DNA from: Acinetobacter sp. Ac_5812
Lineage (GTDB): Bacteria; Pseudomonadota; Gammaproteobacteria; Pseudomonadales; Moraxellaceae
Length of the DNA: 64,000 nucleotides
NCBI RefSeq assembly: GCF_013072695.1
Contig: NZ_LXUK01000001.1
Coordinates: 186,001-250,000 of the forward strand
Direction of reading: 5' to 3'
The notes beneath the pieces were generated by a model. That model was given only the letters and a program-made list of their open reading frames with translations. It was not told the DNA's origin and made no database searches. This document shows, piece by piece, positions 17,011 through 26,091 of the stretch. A program made the translations under genes and the position numbers. The first letter of the stretch is position 1; each line of letters opens with the position of its first letter.

Positions 17011-17328
17011 CTAAGGTAAGAGAAACACCAAAGCATAGAAACAGGCCAGACTCAGGATAATGGTCAATAGGGTATGTTTCACCTTATACGCAATGATGAT
17101 GGTTAAAATCGTGGCCAAAAAATACGGATTAAATAAGGTCGAACGAAATGCGCCATGCTCATCCATAAATACAATGGGTGTCGCAATCGCAGTCAATAAA
17201 CACGGTGCAGAATACTGTAAGGATTGTTGAAACCATTTCGGTAAACGTAACGGAATATTCGGTTCTAGCAAAATATAGCGATTCATAAACACCACCACAG
17301 CCAGAATAATCAGAAGGAACCAAGTCAT
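17011..17328 (-). CDS. azlD: AzlD-family branched-chain amino acid exporter subunit
   Basis: A 105-residue membrane protein with four predicted helices, the small partner of AzlC in the LIV-E branched-chain amino acid export family. The conserved central stretch RLPKWFQQSLQYSAPCLLTA matches the AzlD pattern. Start at ATG 17328 overlaps the azlC stop codon as ATGA, so the pair is translationally coupled. The longer frame from 17358 would lie inside azlC and is not needed. Confidence 0.88.
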   Translation of the reverse strand: MTWFLLIILAVVVFMNRYILLEPNIPLRLPKWFQQSLQYSAPCLLTAIATPIVFMDEHGAFRSTLFNPYFLATILTIIIAYKVKHTLLTIILSLACFYALVFLLP

Positions 17329-18038
17329 GCCACACGCTCCCGAAGATTCTGTAAACAAGTCGCGGTCAACATACCAATCACCCCTGCCAAAATCGCGGCA
17401 CTTTTAATCCCTAGACTCAGAAAAACTAAGGTTAACAGCACGGATACCAATACTCCGACCAACGTATTTATGTTTTTAATAAACGGAATAACAATCGCGA
17501 TAAAGGTCGCTACAATCGAAAAGTCCAAGTGATATTGATCAAGATTCGGTACTGATGAGGCAAGCAGCACCCCACAAAGACTAAACAAGACCCAACATAG
17601 ATAAAAACAGCTTCCTGCACCCAATAAATAGTAAATATAGTGTTGCTGCTTTTTAATACTCACCGCAAACAATTCATCAGTCAGCAAAAAGCCCAACAGT
17701 AAGCGATGTTTTAAAGGCTGTTTAGAAATATCTTCACGCAGATACAGCGCATATAGATAATGCTGTGTGGTAATCAGAAAGACTGAAATGATGATGGTGA
17801 ATACTGGCGTTCCTGCCATCACTAATCCTAAGGTCATCAACTGCGCTGCGCCTGCAAAGACTAAAGCCGACATGCCAATCGCTTGCCCAGTACTTAGCCC
17901 TGCCTGAATTGCCATCGAGCCTGCCAATAGCCCCCACGGTAATACAGCAAAACACAGCGGCAGTATTTTAATTACTCCATTGAGAAATGCCCGTGATACC
18001 GTCATTGGCCTATCATCGGTTATGCTTTCACTTAACAT
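17325..18038 (-). CDS. azlC: AzlC-family branched-chain amino acid permease
   Basis: About 237 residues with seven or so membrane helices. The conserved AzlC segments PLCFAVLPWGLLAGSMA and SALVFAGAAQLMTLGLV are in the first half and LLGFLLTDELFAVS in the middle. Together with AzlD it forms a branched-chain amino acid (or azaleucine) exporter. The start is uncertain: GTG 18047, ATG 18038 and ATG 18005 are all possible and none has a strong ribosome site. An AraC-type regulator gene lies 77 bases upstream on the same strand, possibly in the same transcript. Confidence 0.88.
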   Translation of the reverse strand: MLSESITDDRPMTVSRAFLNGVIKILPLCFAVLPWGLLAGSMAIQAGLSTGQAIGMSALVFAGAAQLMTLGLVMAGTPVFTIIISVFLITTQHYLYALYLREDISKQPLKHRLLLGFLLTDELFAVSIKKQQHYIYYLLGAGSCFYLCWVLFSLCGVLLASSVPNLDQYHLDFSIVATFIAIVIPFIKNINTLVGVLVSVLLTLVFLSLGIKSAAILAGVIGMLTATCLQNLRERVA

Positions 18039-18115
18039 CAAAATCACAATTGCTCATAAAAGACCTGATGACTATGCCAAAATTTGATAAGAGAGAATTG
18101 TATAAAATTGCTGTT

Positions 18116-18946
18116 TTATTTGAGGTAAGAAATATAACCACCAGGGGTAATACCGAATGTCTGACGAAAATGACGACTAAAATGACTCTGATCCGAAAAA
18201 CCACATTGCTGTGAAACCTCAGATAAATTAAGCCCTTGTCTTAACAGTTTTTGTGATTTTTGCAACCGAGCCTGTACCAACCATGCATGCGGTGATAATC
18301 CGACGTGTTTTTTAAATTGACGTAAAAAATGCCACTGACTCAGATTGGCCATTTCCGCAAGTGCAGCCAAAGAGAACTCCTGCTCTGGCATGCTTGCCAT
18401 CAGCTCTTTAATATTTAAAATTCGTTGCTTGGCATTACTCAGATCAGTAATCTGCGGTTTCACCTGACTATATTTCGATACCAACCAGGCAATGGTCGAA
18501 AGAAACAAGGTTTGTTTTAATAAAGTGTTATGCGGTTGTTCCAATAAATCGAATAACAGACGGAATTGCTGCGCCAACCCTTCATCATGGAGTACTGCCT
18601 CTCTAAACCACGGCGCTGTACCATGCACGGTAGTCAAATCACGTGTCAGTTCGTGAAATATTTCGGGGGTCGGATAAATTGCACGATAGCGCCACCCTGT
18701 TTCTACAGCGGCAGAGCCCGTATGTACCTCATCGGCATTGACCAGAATAATATCGCCCTGTGGTGCAACATGATTGCCCCCTGTGCGATAAAAGCGTTGT
18801 GCGCCTTCTTCAATTACACCAATACAAAATCCTTCATGAACATGTCGTGAGAATTCTTGCTGATAGTAACTTGCTTTCAGCATTTCCAGACCACCTAGTT
18901 CTGCTAGGTGTAAATAATCGACTTGTTCACGAGGTCTACGCGACAT
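18116..18946 (-). CDS. AraC-family transcriptional regulator with cupin sensor domain
   Basis: 276 residues. An N-terminal AraC-type cupin (about 20-110, with HVHEGFCIGVIEEG) is followed by a linker and two helix-turn-helix motifs (LAALAEMANLSQWHFLRQFKKHVG, then LSEVSQQCGFSDQSHFSRHFRQTFG). Proteins of this layout next to AzlCD or LysE exporters usually respond to amino acids. A strong AAGGAGG site decides the start: ATG 18946, with GTG 18949 too close. It lies upstream of azlCD on the same strand and may be co-transcribed or autoregulated. Confidence 0.9.
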   Translation of the reverse strand: MSRRPREQVDYLHLAELGGLEMLKASYYQQEFSRHVHEGFCIGVIEEGAQRFYRTGGNHVAPQGDIILVNADEVHTGSAAVETGWRYRAIYPTPEIFHELTRDLTTVHGTAPWFREAVLHDEGLAQQFRLLFDLLEQPHNTLLKQTLFLSTIAWLVSKYSQVKPQITDLSNAKQRILNIKELMASMPEQEFSLAALAEMANLSQWHFLRQFKKHVGLSPHAWLVQARLQKSQKLLRQGLNLSEVSQQCGFSDQSHFSRHFRQTFGITPGGYISYLK

Positions 18947-19147
18947 CACGACCTCCTTTGAATTCTTTGCATCATGTCAGGTTAACGCGATTTAAATAGA
19001 TATATAGAACAAAATTGCTGTTTGTTGATTTTATCTGAATTCCTACATATTTCTTAATTTACAAAGAATGATTTAATTAATATTGATGATTGCGCGAAGT
19101 GACATACAAACTTACATGCTCAGGACAAGACACCATAATACGCTCAA

Positions 19148-19175
19148 AATAAAAGCCTCCGAAGAGGCTTTTATT
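19148..19175. terminator. terminator of tex
   Basis: Perfect 12-bp arms AATAAAAGCCTC (19148-19159) and GAGGCTTTTATT (19164-19175) around a CGAA loop, symmetric and usable in both directions. Confidence 0.9.
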
Positions 19176-19186
19176 CATTTAATTAA

Positions 19187-21541
19187 TTACTTAGAACCTT
19201 TAATCCCTGCTTGTAATAACAAAGCACCTAAACCACCAATTTTTTGCTCTTGTGGTTTTTCAGTTTTTGGCTTGTTATTTTGCGGACGCTTAAAGTCACC
19301 TTCTTTACGCGGTGGACGTTGACCTTGTGGCTTACGATCTGAACGTTCAGTACGATCTTGTTGTGGACGTTGCTGACGTGGCGCTTTCGCTGGTGCAGAA
19401 CCTTCAGCACGCATACTCAAATTCACACGATTACGTTCCACGTCCACTTGCATCACACGTACTTGCACAATTTGACCTGGTTTCACCACTTTATGTGGAT
19501 CAGAAACAAATTCATTGGCAAGTTCAGAAATATGCACGAGACCATCTTGGTGTACACCCACATCCACAAAGGCACCGAAGTTGGTCACATTGGTGACCAC
19601 ACCTTCAAGTTGCATACCTTCAGTCAATTGTGCAACTTCGGTAATGTCCTCACGGAATTTCGCAGTACGGAACTCAGGACGTGGATCACGGCCTGGTTTT
19701 TCCAATTCAGCCAAAACATCTTGAATGGTTGGTAAACCAAATTTGTCATCTACAAATTCATCTGCTTTGACTTGGCGAATGATTTCAGTATTACCGATAA
19801 TGTCTTTTACCGTGGTTGCTTTTGCAGCAACAATTTTTTCCACCAACCCATAGCTTTCAGGGTGCACTGCAGACGCATCCAATGGCTCAGAACCATCTTG
19901 CACACGCAAGAAACCTGCCGACTGCTCAAAAGTACGCTCGCCTAAACGTGGCACTTTTTTCAATGCTTGACGGTTATCAAAACGACCATTTTCTTTACGG
20001 TATTCAACAATTTGTTGCGCAATGGCTTTATTTAAACCGGCAATATAAGCCAGAATCGCAGGAGAAGCAGTATTTACATCCACGCCCACAGCATTCACAC
20101 AGTCTTCAACCACAGCATCCAATGTTTTTGCCAAACCAGCTTGGTTCACATCATGTTGATATTGACCTACACCGATCGATTTAGGATCAATTTTAACGAG
20201 TTCAGCCAACGGATCTTGTAAACGACGTGCAATTGAAACCGCACCACGAATTGAAACATCCAATTCAGGCAACTCCTGTGAAGCCAATTCACTTGCAGAG
20301 TAAACCGATGCACCCGCTTCACTAACTGTGATACGTGTCAGTTGCAGATCAGTATTGGCCGCCATCATTTCCGCAACCACAGCTTCAGTTTCACGGCTTG
20401 CTGTACCATTACCAATCGCAATAAGTTCCACGTGGAACTCTCGACATAAACGAGCAAGTTCAGTAATCGAACCTTCTTTGTCTTCTTTTGGAGCGAATGG
20501 ATAAATGGTGCTATGCGCAAGCACATCACCGGCATTACTCACCACAGCAAGCTTCACGCCTGTACGGATACCTGGGTCAACACCCAAAGTCGTACGACCG
20601 CCAGCAGGGGCAGAAAGCAATAAATGACGTAAGTTTTCAGCAAATACTTCCATTGCTTCAGCTTCAGCAGCCAAACGTTTATCGGTTAATAATGAATGTT
20701 CGATTTGCGGACGAATCTTGCCTAACCAAAACAGTTTAGCTGTTTGCTTTAAATAATCTTGACGCATTTGTGGTTGAATTTGTTCAAGATTGTATTCAGT
20801 TTCAATACGAGCCAATGGCGCATCATCTTCACCATCAACTTTCAAACCCAATACATTTTCTTGACGACCACGCAGCATCGCCAATAAACGATGTGAAGGG
20901 ACTTTATTAAAGTTTTCAGAGAACTCGAAATAATCACGGAATTTTTTGCCAACTTCTTTTTTCTCTTCAGAAGCAACGGCACTTTTCAATACCGCAGTTT
21001 TAGCAAAAGTTTGTTTTAATTCAGTGGTTAATGCAATATTTTGTGCCCAGTCATCAATCAAGATATGCTGAATCGCATCAAGCTGGCTTTCTGCATCTGG
21101 GTAGTCTTCATGACTAAAACCAGCCAATGCTTCAGTTGGATCAACTTGGTCTGCAATAATTTTTTCAGCAATAGCACCAAGGCCTGCTTCTTTTGCTTTA
21201 AATGATTTACTGGTACGTTTCGGGCGATACGGTGCGTAAATTTCTTCTAATGCATTTTTAGTCTCAGCTGCATTTACACGCGCCAATAAATCATCGCTTA
21301 ATTTATCTTGTTCTTGTAAAGATTGGATTACCTTCTCACGACGCTCAAATAAATCACGTAAATAAGTTAAACGTGTATCGAGTTGACGTAATTGCGTATC
21401 GTCTAAGCCTTGCGTGACTTCTTTACGGTAACGTGCAATAAAAGGAACGCTAGCACCTTCATCAATTAAACGAATAGCAGCTTCTACTTGGTTTGGACGT
21501 ACGGCAAGTTCATTTGCCAACTGCTGAACTAAGTCAGTCAT
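19187..21541 (-). CDS. tex: Tex-family RNA-binding transcription accessory protein (YhgF)
   Basis: 784 residues, the usual Tex length. Visible in order are: the N-terminal helical Tex domain (through ARYRKEVTQGLDDTQLRQLD), a YqgF-like RNase H fold (TTLGVDPGIRTGVKLAVV), tandem helix-hairpin-helix motifs (VDVNTASPAILAYIAGL, ALKKVPRLGERTFEQSAGF), and a C-terminal S1 domain (GVVTNVTNFGAFVDVGVHQDG). A basic, Gln/Pro/Arg-rich tail (about 715-770) probably adds RNA affinity. Tex associates with transcription elongation complexes and binds RNA. ATG 21541 is chosen over 21577 because MTDLVQQLANEL is the family start. Confidence 0.95.
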   Translation of the reverse strand: MTDLVQQLANELAVRPNQVEAAIRLIDEGASVPFIARYRKEVTQGLDDTQLRQLDTRLTYLRDLFERREKVIQSLQEQDKLSDDLLARVNAAETKNALEEIYAPYRPKRTSKSFKAKEAGLGAIAEKIIADQVDPTEALAGFSHEDYPDAESQLDAIQHILIDDWAQNIALTTELKQTFAKTAVLKSAVASEEKKEVGKKFRDYFEFSENFNKVPSHRLLAMLRGRQENVLGLKVDGEDDAPLARIETEYNLEQIQPQMRQDYLKQTAKLFWLGKIRPQIEHSLLTDKRLAAEAEAMEVFAENLRHLLLSAPAGGRTTLGVDPGIRTGVKLAVVSNAGDVLAHSTIYPFAPKEDKEGSITELARLCREFHVELIAIGNGTASRETEAVVAEMMAANTDLQLTRITVSEAGASVYSASELASQELPELDVSIRGAVSIARRLQDPLAELVKIDPKSIGVGQYQHDVNQAGLAKTLDAVVEDCVNAVGVDVNTASPAILAYIAGLNKAIAQQIVEYRKENGRFDNRQALKKVPRLGERTFEQSAGFLRVQDGSEPLDASAVHPESYGLVEKIVAAKATTVKDIIGNTEIIRQVKADEFVDDKFGLPTIQDVLAELEKPGRDPRPEFRTAKFREDITEVAQLTEGMQLEGVVTNVTNFGAFVDVGVHQDGLVHISELANEFVSDPHKVVKPGQIVQVRVMQVDVERNRVNLSMRAEGSAPAKAPRQQRPQQDRTERSDRKPQGQRPPRKEGDFKRPQNNKPKTEKPQEQKIGGLGALLLQAGIKGSK

Positions 21542-21880
21542 CGTGATTGATTCCACAAGGGTTAAGTCTAAAAGCACTGATTATAAAGTTCATGGCTATA
21601 AAATCCACCATTGTTTTTTTGAATATTGTGCAAGTAGTTTATGCAAATCGCTGAATGTTTCTAAAATACCAAGATTTTTTCGCCTAAATATTGAAAAATA
21701 GATTGATTGTCATCATTTTGCCTGTATATATTTGGTATCTATCTCTTGATTTTATTGGCAATATTTGTTGCTTTATAACATAGCCAAAACTGTGCAATGA
21801 ATCGTATACTCAAAGGTCTATTGATATTTCACAATCGCATTGCATAAAGACGATGACAATAAACGATAAAGGAGCACATC
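21542..21880. other. intergenic region between divergent tex and ompR
   Basis: 339 bases with no credible gene. It must hold both promoters. The ompR ribosome site AAAGGAG lies eight bases before its ATG. I saw no strong repeats or hairpins. Confidence 0.55.
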
Positions 21881-22645
21881 ATGAGTTTAGTTGTACCTGC
21901 CGAATCGACGGAAACTGTACACCATGAGACAGACCGGGTCGAACGCATCTTAGTGGTCGATGACGATGTGCGCTTGCGTACGCTGTTACAACGCTTTTTA
22001 GAAGACAAAGGCTTTGTGGTAAAAACTGCCCATGATGCAACTCAAATGGACCGTTTACTACAACGTGAATTGTTCTCGCTAATCGTGCTCGATTTTATGC
22101 TCCCTGTCGAAGATGGTTTAAGCATTTGCCGTCGCTTGCGCCAGTCCAATATCGATACCCCGATTATTATGCTGACAGCGCGTGGCAGTGACTCTGATCG
22201 TATCGCGGGTCTTGAAGCAGGCGCAGATGACTACTTACCAAAACCATTCAACCCAAATGAATTACTGGCACGTATCCGTGCAGTATTACGTCGTCAAGTC
22301 CGTGAAGTACCTGGTGCACCAAGCCAACAAGTTGAAGTGGTGAGCTTTGGTCCTTGGTCTTTGGATTTATCAACCCGTACTTTAACTCGTGAAGGTCAGG
22401 TGGTTACACTGACAACAGGTGAGTTTGCCGTTCTGAAGGCTCTGGTTCAACATCCACGTGAACCGTTAACGCGTGACAAACTGATGAATTTGGCACGTGG
22501 CCGTGAATGGGGTGCAATGGAACGTTCGATTGATGTCCAAGTCTCTCGTCTACGTCGTTTAATTGAAGATAACCCTGCCCGTGCCCGCTATATCCAAACG
22601 GTATGGGGTGTAGGCTACGTTTTTGTTCCAGATGGCGCTGAATAA
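21881..22645 (+). CDS. ompR: OmpR-type response regulator
   Basis: 254 residues. The receiver domain contains the acidic pocket VVDDDVRLR, the phospho-acceptor aspartate in LIVLDFMLPVEDGL (about residue 70) and the conserved lysine in DYLPKPFNP. A C-terminal winged helix follows (LSTRTLTREGQVVTLTTGEFAVL to SIDVQVSRLRRLIE and YIQTVWGVGYVF). It pairs with the sensor kinase gene 17 bases downstream. The N-terminus is about 15 residues longer than enteric OmpR. It acts as an osmotic/envelope response regulator. Confidence 0.94.
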   Translation: MSLVVPAESTETVHHETDRVERILVVDDDVRLRTLLQRFLEDKGFVVKTAHDATQMDRLLQRELFSLIVLDFMLPVEDGLSICRRLRQSNIDTPIIMLTARGSDSDRIAGLEAGADDYLPKPFNPNELLARIRAVLRRQVREVPGAPSQQVEVVSFGPWSLDLSTRTLTREGQVVTLTTGEFAVLKALVQHPREPLTRDKLMNLARGREWGAMERSIDVQVSRLRRLIEDNPARARYIQTVWGVGYVFVPDGAE

Positions 22646-22662
22646 GCTTGGGAAATTAAACG

Positions 22663-24117
22663 TTGAAACTTGAACCAATTGATCCACAAGAGTTTACGGA
22701 CTTTTCGGCTTATTCCGAAAGACCACGAACCAAATGGGAACGTTTTTTAGATAAAATTAAACCGCGTTCCGCGGCCATGCGCACCACCATTCTGGTCCTG
22801 TTCATGGTGTTTTTTAGCCTGTTTATGTCTTTGTGGTTCTTTTGGCGTACACTTTATCTTCCTGAATTACAGCAACATGCCCGCTACCTCGCGATTGAAT
22901 TGGAGCTGGTCAACAATCCGGATATCCGTATTCTGCATCGCGATAGCGAAGTAGATGTCGATACATGGTTAAAAAATCGTATCGGCATTGAATATGTGAC
23001 TGACCCGAGAGAATTCCCCAAAGTTGAAGACAAATTCTTGGCGGAACTGTTCACCAATCAGATCGAATCTAAACTGGCAAAAGAGTTGGGTGTAGAAAAC
23101 GTCACGGTTTATTTTAAATTTAAACCGATCCCACGCATCTGGATTCAAACGCCAGAAATGAACGGGAACTGGGTGAGAGAACCGTTAAAGACCTATACCA
23201 ACTATAGTGTTGAACTGATTGCCGGCTGGTTGTTTGGTGTTCCAATTGTATCGTCCATTATTATCTTAATTTTGGTTCGACAAATGAACCGACCTTTGCG
23301 TCGCTTACAAAACACAGCCAATAATTATAGTAAAACAGGCAAAGCACCTTATCTCGATACCAATCACGGACCGCTTGAAATCCGTCAAGTGAACCAAGCT
23401 TTTAACCATATGGTATATACGCTTGAACAAACCGAACGTGATCGTCAGATTATGTTGGCGGGTATTTCCCATGATTTACGCACACCGTTGACGCGTATTC
23501 GTTTGACCGCAGAAATGCTCCCTGATGAGTTCTTCCGTGAAGGTTTGATCTACGATGTCGATGACATGGACGCGATTCTAAATCAGTTCATTTCCTACAT
23601 GCGGGATGGCTCTGATGAAGAACTGACAGAAACCAACCTGAATACGCTGTTGCAAGAACTGGTGGTACAATTCAAACCGCTAGATATTCGTTTTGAAGCA
23701 CAAGAGTTACCGATCATTCCAGCACGAAGCTTGTCTTTAAAACGCCTGATTGCCAATTTAATTAATAATGCCAAACGTTATGGCGCAGAACCGATTGAAC
23801 TGTCTGCCAGCCATGTCGATGATCATATTATGATTACGGTTGCCGACCATGGTGAGGGCATTCCACCGGATCAAGTGGAAGAGTTAATGCAACCTTTTGT
23901 TCGTGGTAATTCGGCAAGAACGATTCAAGGCAGTGGTTTAGGCTTAGCAATTGTGAAACGTATTGTCGATATCCATCAAGGACAGATTAACATTCGTAAC
24001 CGTGAGCAAGGTGGCTTGGAAGTCGTGATTTCCCTCCCCATTCCTCCAGCGCCCAATGACGAACCACAAAACAATACTATCGACAAAATAAAGCAAACCC
24101 TCACAGGGCATTTTTAA
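22663..24117 (+). CDS. envZ: EnvZ-type sensor histidine kinase
   Basis: 484 residues. Two membrane helices (about 39-62 and 187-209) bracket a 120-residue periplasmic domain. After them come HAMP, the dimerisation helix with the phospho-acceptor histidine in LAGISHDLRTPLTRIRL, and the ATPase with N box (LIANLINNAKRYG), G1 (VADHGEGIP) and G2 (QGSGLGLAIV). The start codon is TTG at 22663, 17 bases after the ompR stop; this fits the frame and leaves no better ATG nearby. The N-terminal 38 residues before helix 1 are longer than in E. coli. Confidence 0.93.
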   Translation: MKLEPIDPQEFTDFSAYSERPRTKWERFLDKIKPRSAAMRTTILVLFMVFFSLFMSLWFFWRTLYLPELQQHARYLAIELELVNNPDIRILHRDSEVDVDTWLKNRIGIEYVTDPREFPKVEDKFLAELFTNQIESKLAKELGVENVTVYFKFKPIPRIWIQTPEMNGNWVREPLKTYTNYSVELIAGWLFGVPIVSSIIILILVRQMNRPLRRLQNTANNYSKTGKAPYLDTNHGPLEIRQVNQAFNHMVYTLEQTERDRQIMLAGISHDLRTPLTRIRLTAEMLPDEFFREGLIYDVDDMDAILNQFISYMRDGSDEELTETNLNTLLQELVVQFKPLDIRFEAQELPIIPARSLSLKRLIANLINNAKRYGAEPIELSASHVDDHIMITVADHGEGIPPDQVEELMQPFVRGNSARTIQGSGLGLAIVKRIVDIHQGQINIRNREQGGLEVVISLPIPPAPNDEPQNNTIDKIKQTLTGHF

Positions 24118-24124
24118 AGTGCCT

Positions 24125-24195
24125 CAATCAGCATCCGCTTATCATCTGTTAAAGACTCTTCGACTAAAGTCTTCACTCCAATCGATGCTGGATTG
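24125..24195. repeat. nested inverted repeats downstream of envZ
   Basis: Outer arms CAATCAGCATC (24125-24135) and GATGCTGGATTG (24184-24195) pair with a single bulge. Inside them AAGACT (24152-24157) and AGTCTT (24168-24173) pair again. No T-run follows. It could be a 3' end structure of the ompR-envZ mRNA. The rest of the 299-base gap (24118-24416) shows no gene. Confidence 0.4.
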
Positions 24196-24416
24196 ATGGC
24201 TTTCGTTCGGTTTCACACTGATTCAAACCCAAAAATCGCCCTTCCCTCATATTCCTTTCCTGTATAAATTCAAGCAAATATCACACAGAAAATAAGCAAC
24301 TGAAAAGCAGATGAATAAAGCGTATGCAGCTGTATTAGACCTTAGCCTTATTTCAATTCACTTTTCATGTTTTAGCGCTAAACTCCATATCCAATGAAAA
24401 GCAATATTGAGAATGG

Positions 24417-25934
24417 ATGATGTCTTTAAGTCGTATTCGTCTTGCAGCACTGCATGACAAAGTGATGAGTGCAGAGCAGGCAGCTCAGTTTATTAAAAAT
24501 GATATGACGGTTGGTATGAGCGGTTTTACCCGTGCTGGTGAAGCGAAAGCAGTCCCACAAGCATTGGTTGAACAAGCCAAAAAAAATCCGTTAAAAATCA
24601 CATTAATTACCGGTGCGAGTCTCGGCAACGACTTAGACAAACAATTGACAGAAGCAGGGGTTCTTGCCCGTCGTATGCCATTCCAAGTCGACAATACTTT
24701 GCGTCGCGCGATTAATAACGGCGAAGTGATGTTTATCGACCAACATTTGTCTGAAACCGTTGAACAGATGCGCAATCAGCAACTAAAACGTCCTGATGTT
24801 GCGGTGATCGAAGCGGTTGCCATTACCGAAGATGGTCATATCGTTCCAACCACTTCTGTCGGTAACTCAGCAAGTTTTGCGATTTTTGCAGAAAAAGTCA
24901 TTGTCGAAATCAACACCTCGCTCAGCGAAAATTTCGAAGGCCTACACGATATTTATATCCCAACCTATCGCCCAACTCGCACGCCATTGCCGTTAACACA
25001 AGTGGATGACCGTATTGGTTCAACAGCGATTCCAATCGATCCAGCAAAAATCGTGGGTATCGTATTCAATGACACAGCAGATTCACCATCAACTGTGACT
25101 CCGCCTGATGCTGAAACTCAAGGCATTGCTAATCACCTGATTAAATTCTTCGAAAAAGAAGTCGCAGAAGGCCGTTTAGCGAAAAACTTAGGTCCATTAC
25201 AGGCAGGTATTGGTTCAATTGCCAATGCGGTTTTAACAGGACTTAAAGATTCGAATTTCGAAGATTTAGTCATGTATTCAGAAGTACTGCAAGACTGTAC
25301 TTTTGAACTGATTGATGCAGGCAAAATGAAGTTTGCTTCGGGTAGTTCAATCACCTTATCAGCACAGTGTGGCGAGCGCGTTTTCGGTAATCTTGAACAC
25401 TACAAAGACAAATTGGTATTACGTCCACAGGAGATCTCTAATCATCCAGAGATCGTGCGTCGTTTAGGGATTATCGGTATCAATACTGCGCTTGAGTTTG
25501 ATATTTACGGTAACGTGAATTCAACCCACGTTTGCGGTACCAAGATGATGAACGGTATCGGTGGTTCAGGTGACTTTGCGCGTAATGCACACTTAGCGAT
25601 CTTTGTGACTAAATCCATTGCCAAAGGTGGTGATATCTCATCAATCGTACCAATGGTCAGCCATGTCGATCATAACGAACATGATGTTGATATTTTAGTG
25701 ACTGAAGTCGGTCTTGCTGATCTTCGTGGCTTAGCACCACGTGAACGTGCCCGTGTGATTATCGACAACTGCGTACATCCACTTTATCAAGGTGCACTTA
25801 ACGATTACTTTGATCGTGCATGCGAACGTGGCGGCCATACCCCACACATTCTCCGTGAAGCCTTATCTTGGCATGCCAATTTTGAAGAAACAGGTCATAT
25901 GTTAGCACCTGCAGCTGTGGCGAAGTCTGCTTAA
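24417..25934 (+). CDS. acetyl-CoA hydrolase/transferase family protein (succinyl-CoA:acetate CoA-transferase type)
   Basis: 505 residues from the first of two adjacent ATG codons (24417, 24420). It belongs to the class I CoA-transferase/ACH1 family: N-terminal AEQAAQFIKNDMTVGMSGFTRAG, the catalytic glutamate region VMYSEVLQD in the second half, and the glycine-rich oxyanion loop GTKMMNGIGGSGDFARNA. Members move CoA between succinyl-CoA or propionyl-CoA and acetate, or hydrolyse acetyl-CoA, and so help acetate metabolism. Sequence alone cannot separate transferase from hydrolase. It is a single gene ending in a strong terminator. Confidence 0.9.
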   Translation: MMSLSRIRLAALHDKVMSAEQAAQFIKNDMTVGMSGFTRAGEAKAVPQALVEQAKKNPLKITLITGASLGNDLDKQLTEAGVLARRMPFQVDNTLRRAINNGEVMFIDQHLSETVEQMRNQQLKRPDVAVIEAVAITEDGHIVPTTSVGNSASFAIFAEKVIVEINTSLSENFEGLHDIYIPTYRPTRTPLPLTQVDDRIGSTAIPIDPAKIVGIVFNDTADSPSTVTPPDAETQGIANHLIKFFEKEVAEGRLAKNLGPLQAGIGSIANAVLTGLKDSNFEDLVMYSEVLQDCTFELIDAGKMKFASGSSITLSAQCGERVFGNLEHYKDKLVLRPQEISNHPEIVRRLGIIGINTALEFDIYGNVNSTHVCGTKMMNGIGGSGDFARNAHLAIFVTKSIAKGGDISSIVPMVSHVDHNEHDVDILVTEVGLADLRGLAPRERARVIIDNCVHPLYQGALNDYFDRACERGGHTPHILREALSWHANFEETGHMLAPAAVAKSA

Positions 25935-25975
25935 CGCTCATATTATTTTTATGGACGTACCTTCTCCGGTAAGTC

Positions 25976-26010
25976 AAAAAGGTCTTTGCATCACACAAAG
26001 ACCTTTTTTA
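25976..26010 (+). terminator. terminator of the CoA-transferase gene
   Basis: AAAAAGGTCTTTG pairs with CAAAGACCTTTTT across a short loop, ending in a T-run. Confidence 0.92.
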
Positions 26011-26091
26011 TTGCCTAAATATCAAGCCATCTTGTTATTTTAATTCAAATTATAGAAAATCGATCATCCAATAAAAATCAAACCGAATACA

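Noticed and set aside
19312..20184. Several 90-125 codon frames opposite tex
   Set aside because: Arise from the Gln/Arg-rich codons of tex read in reverse; no independent support.
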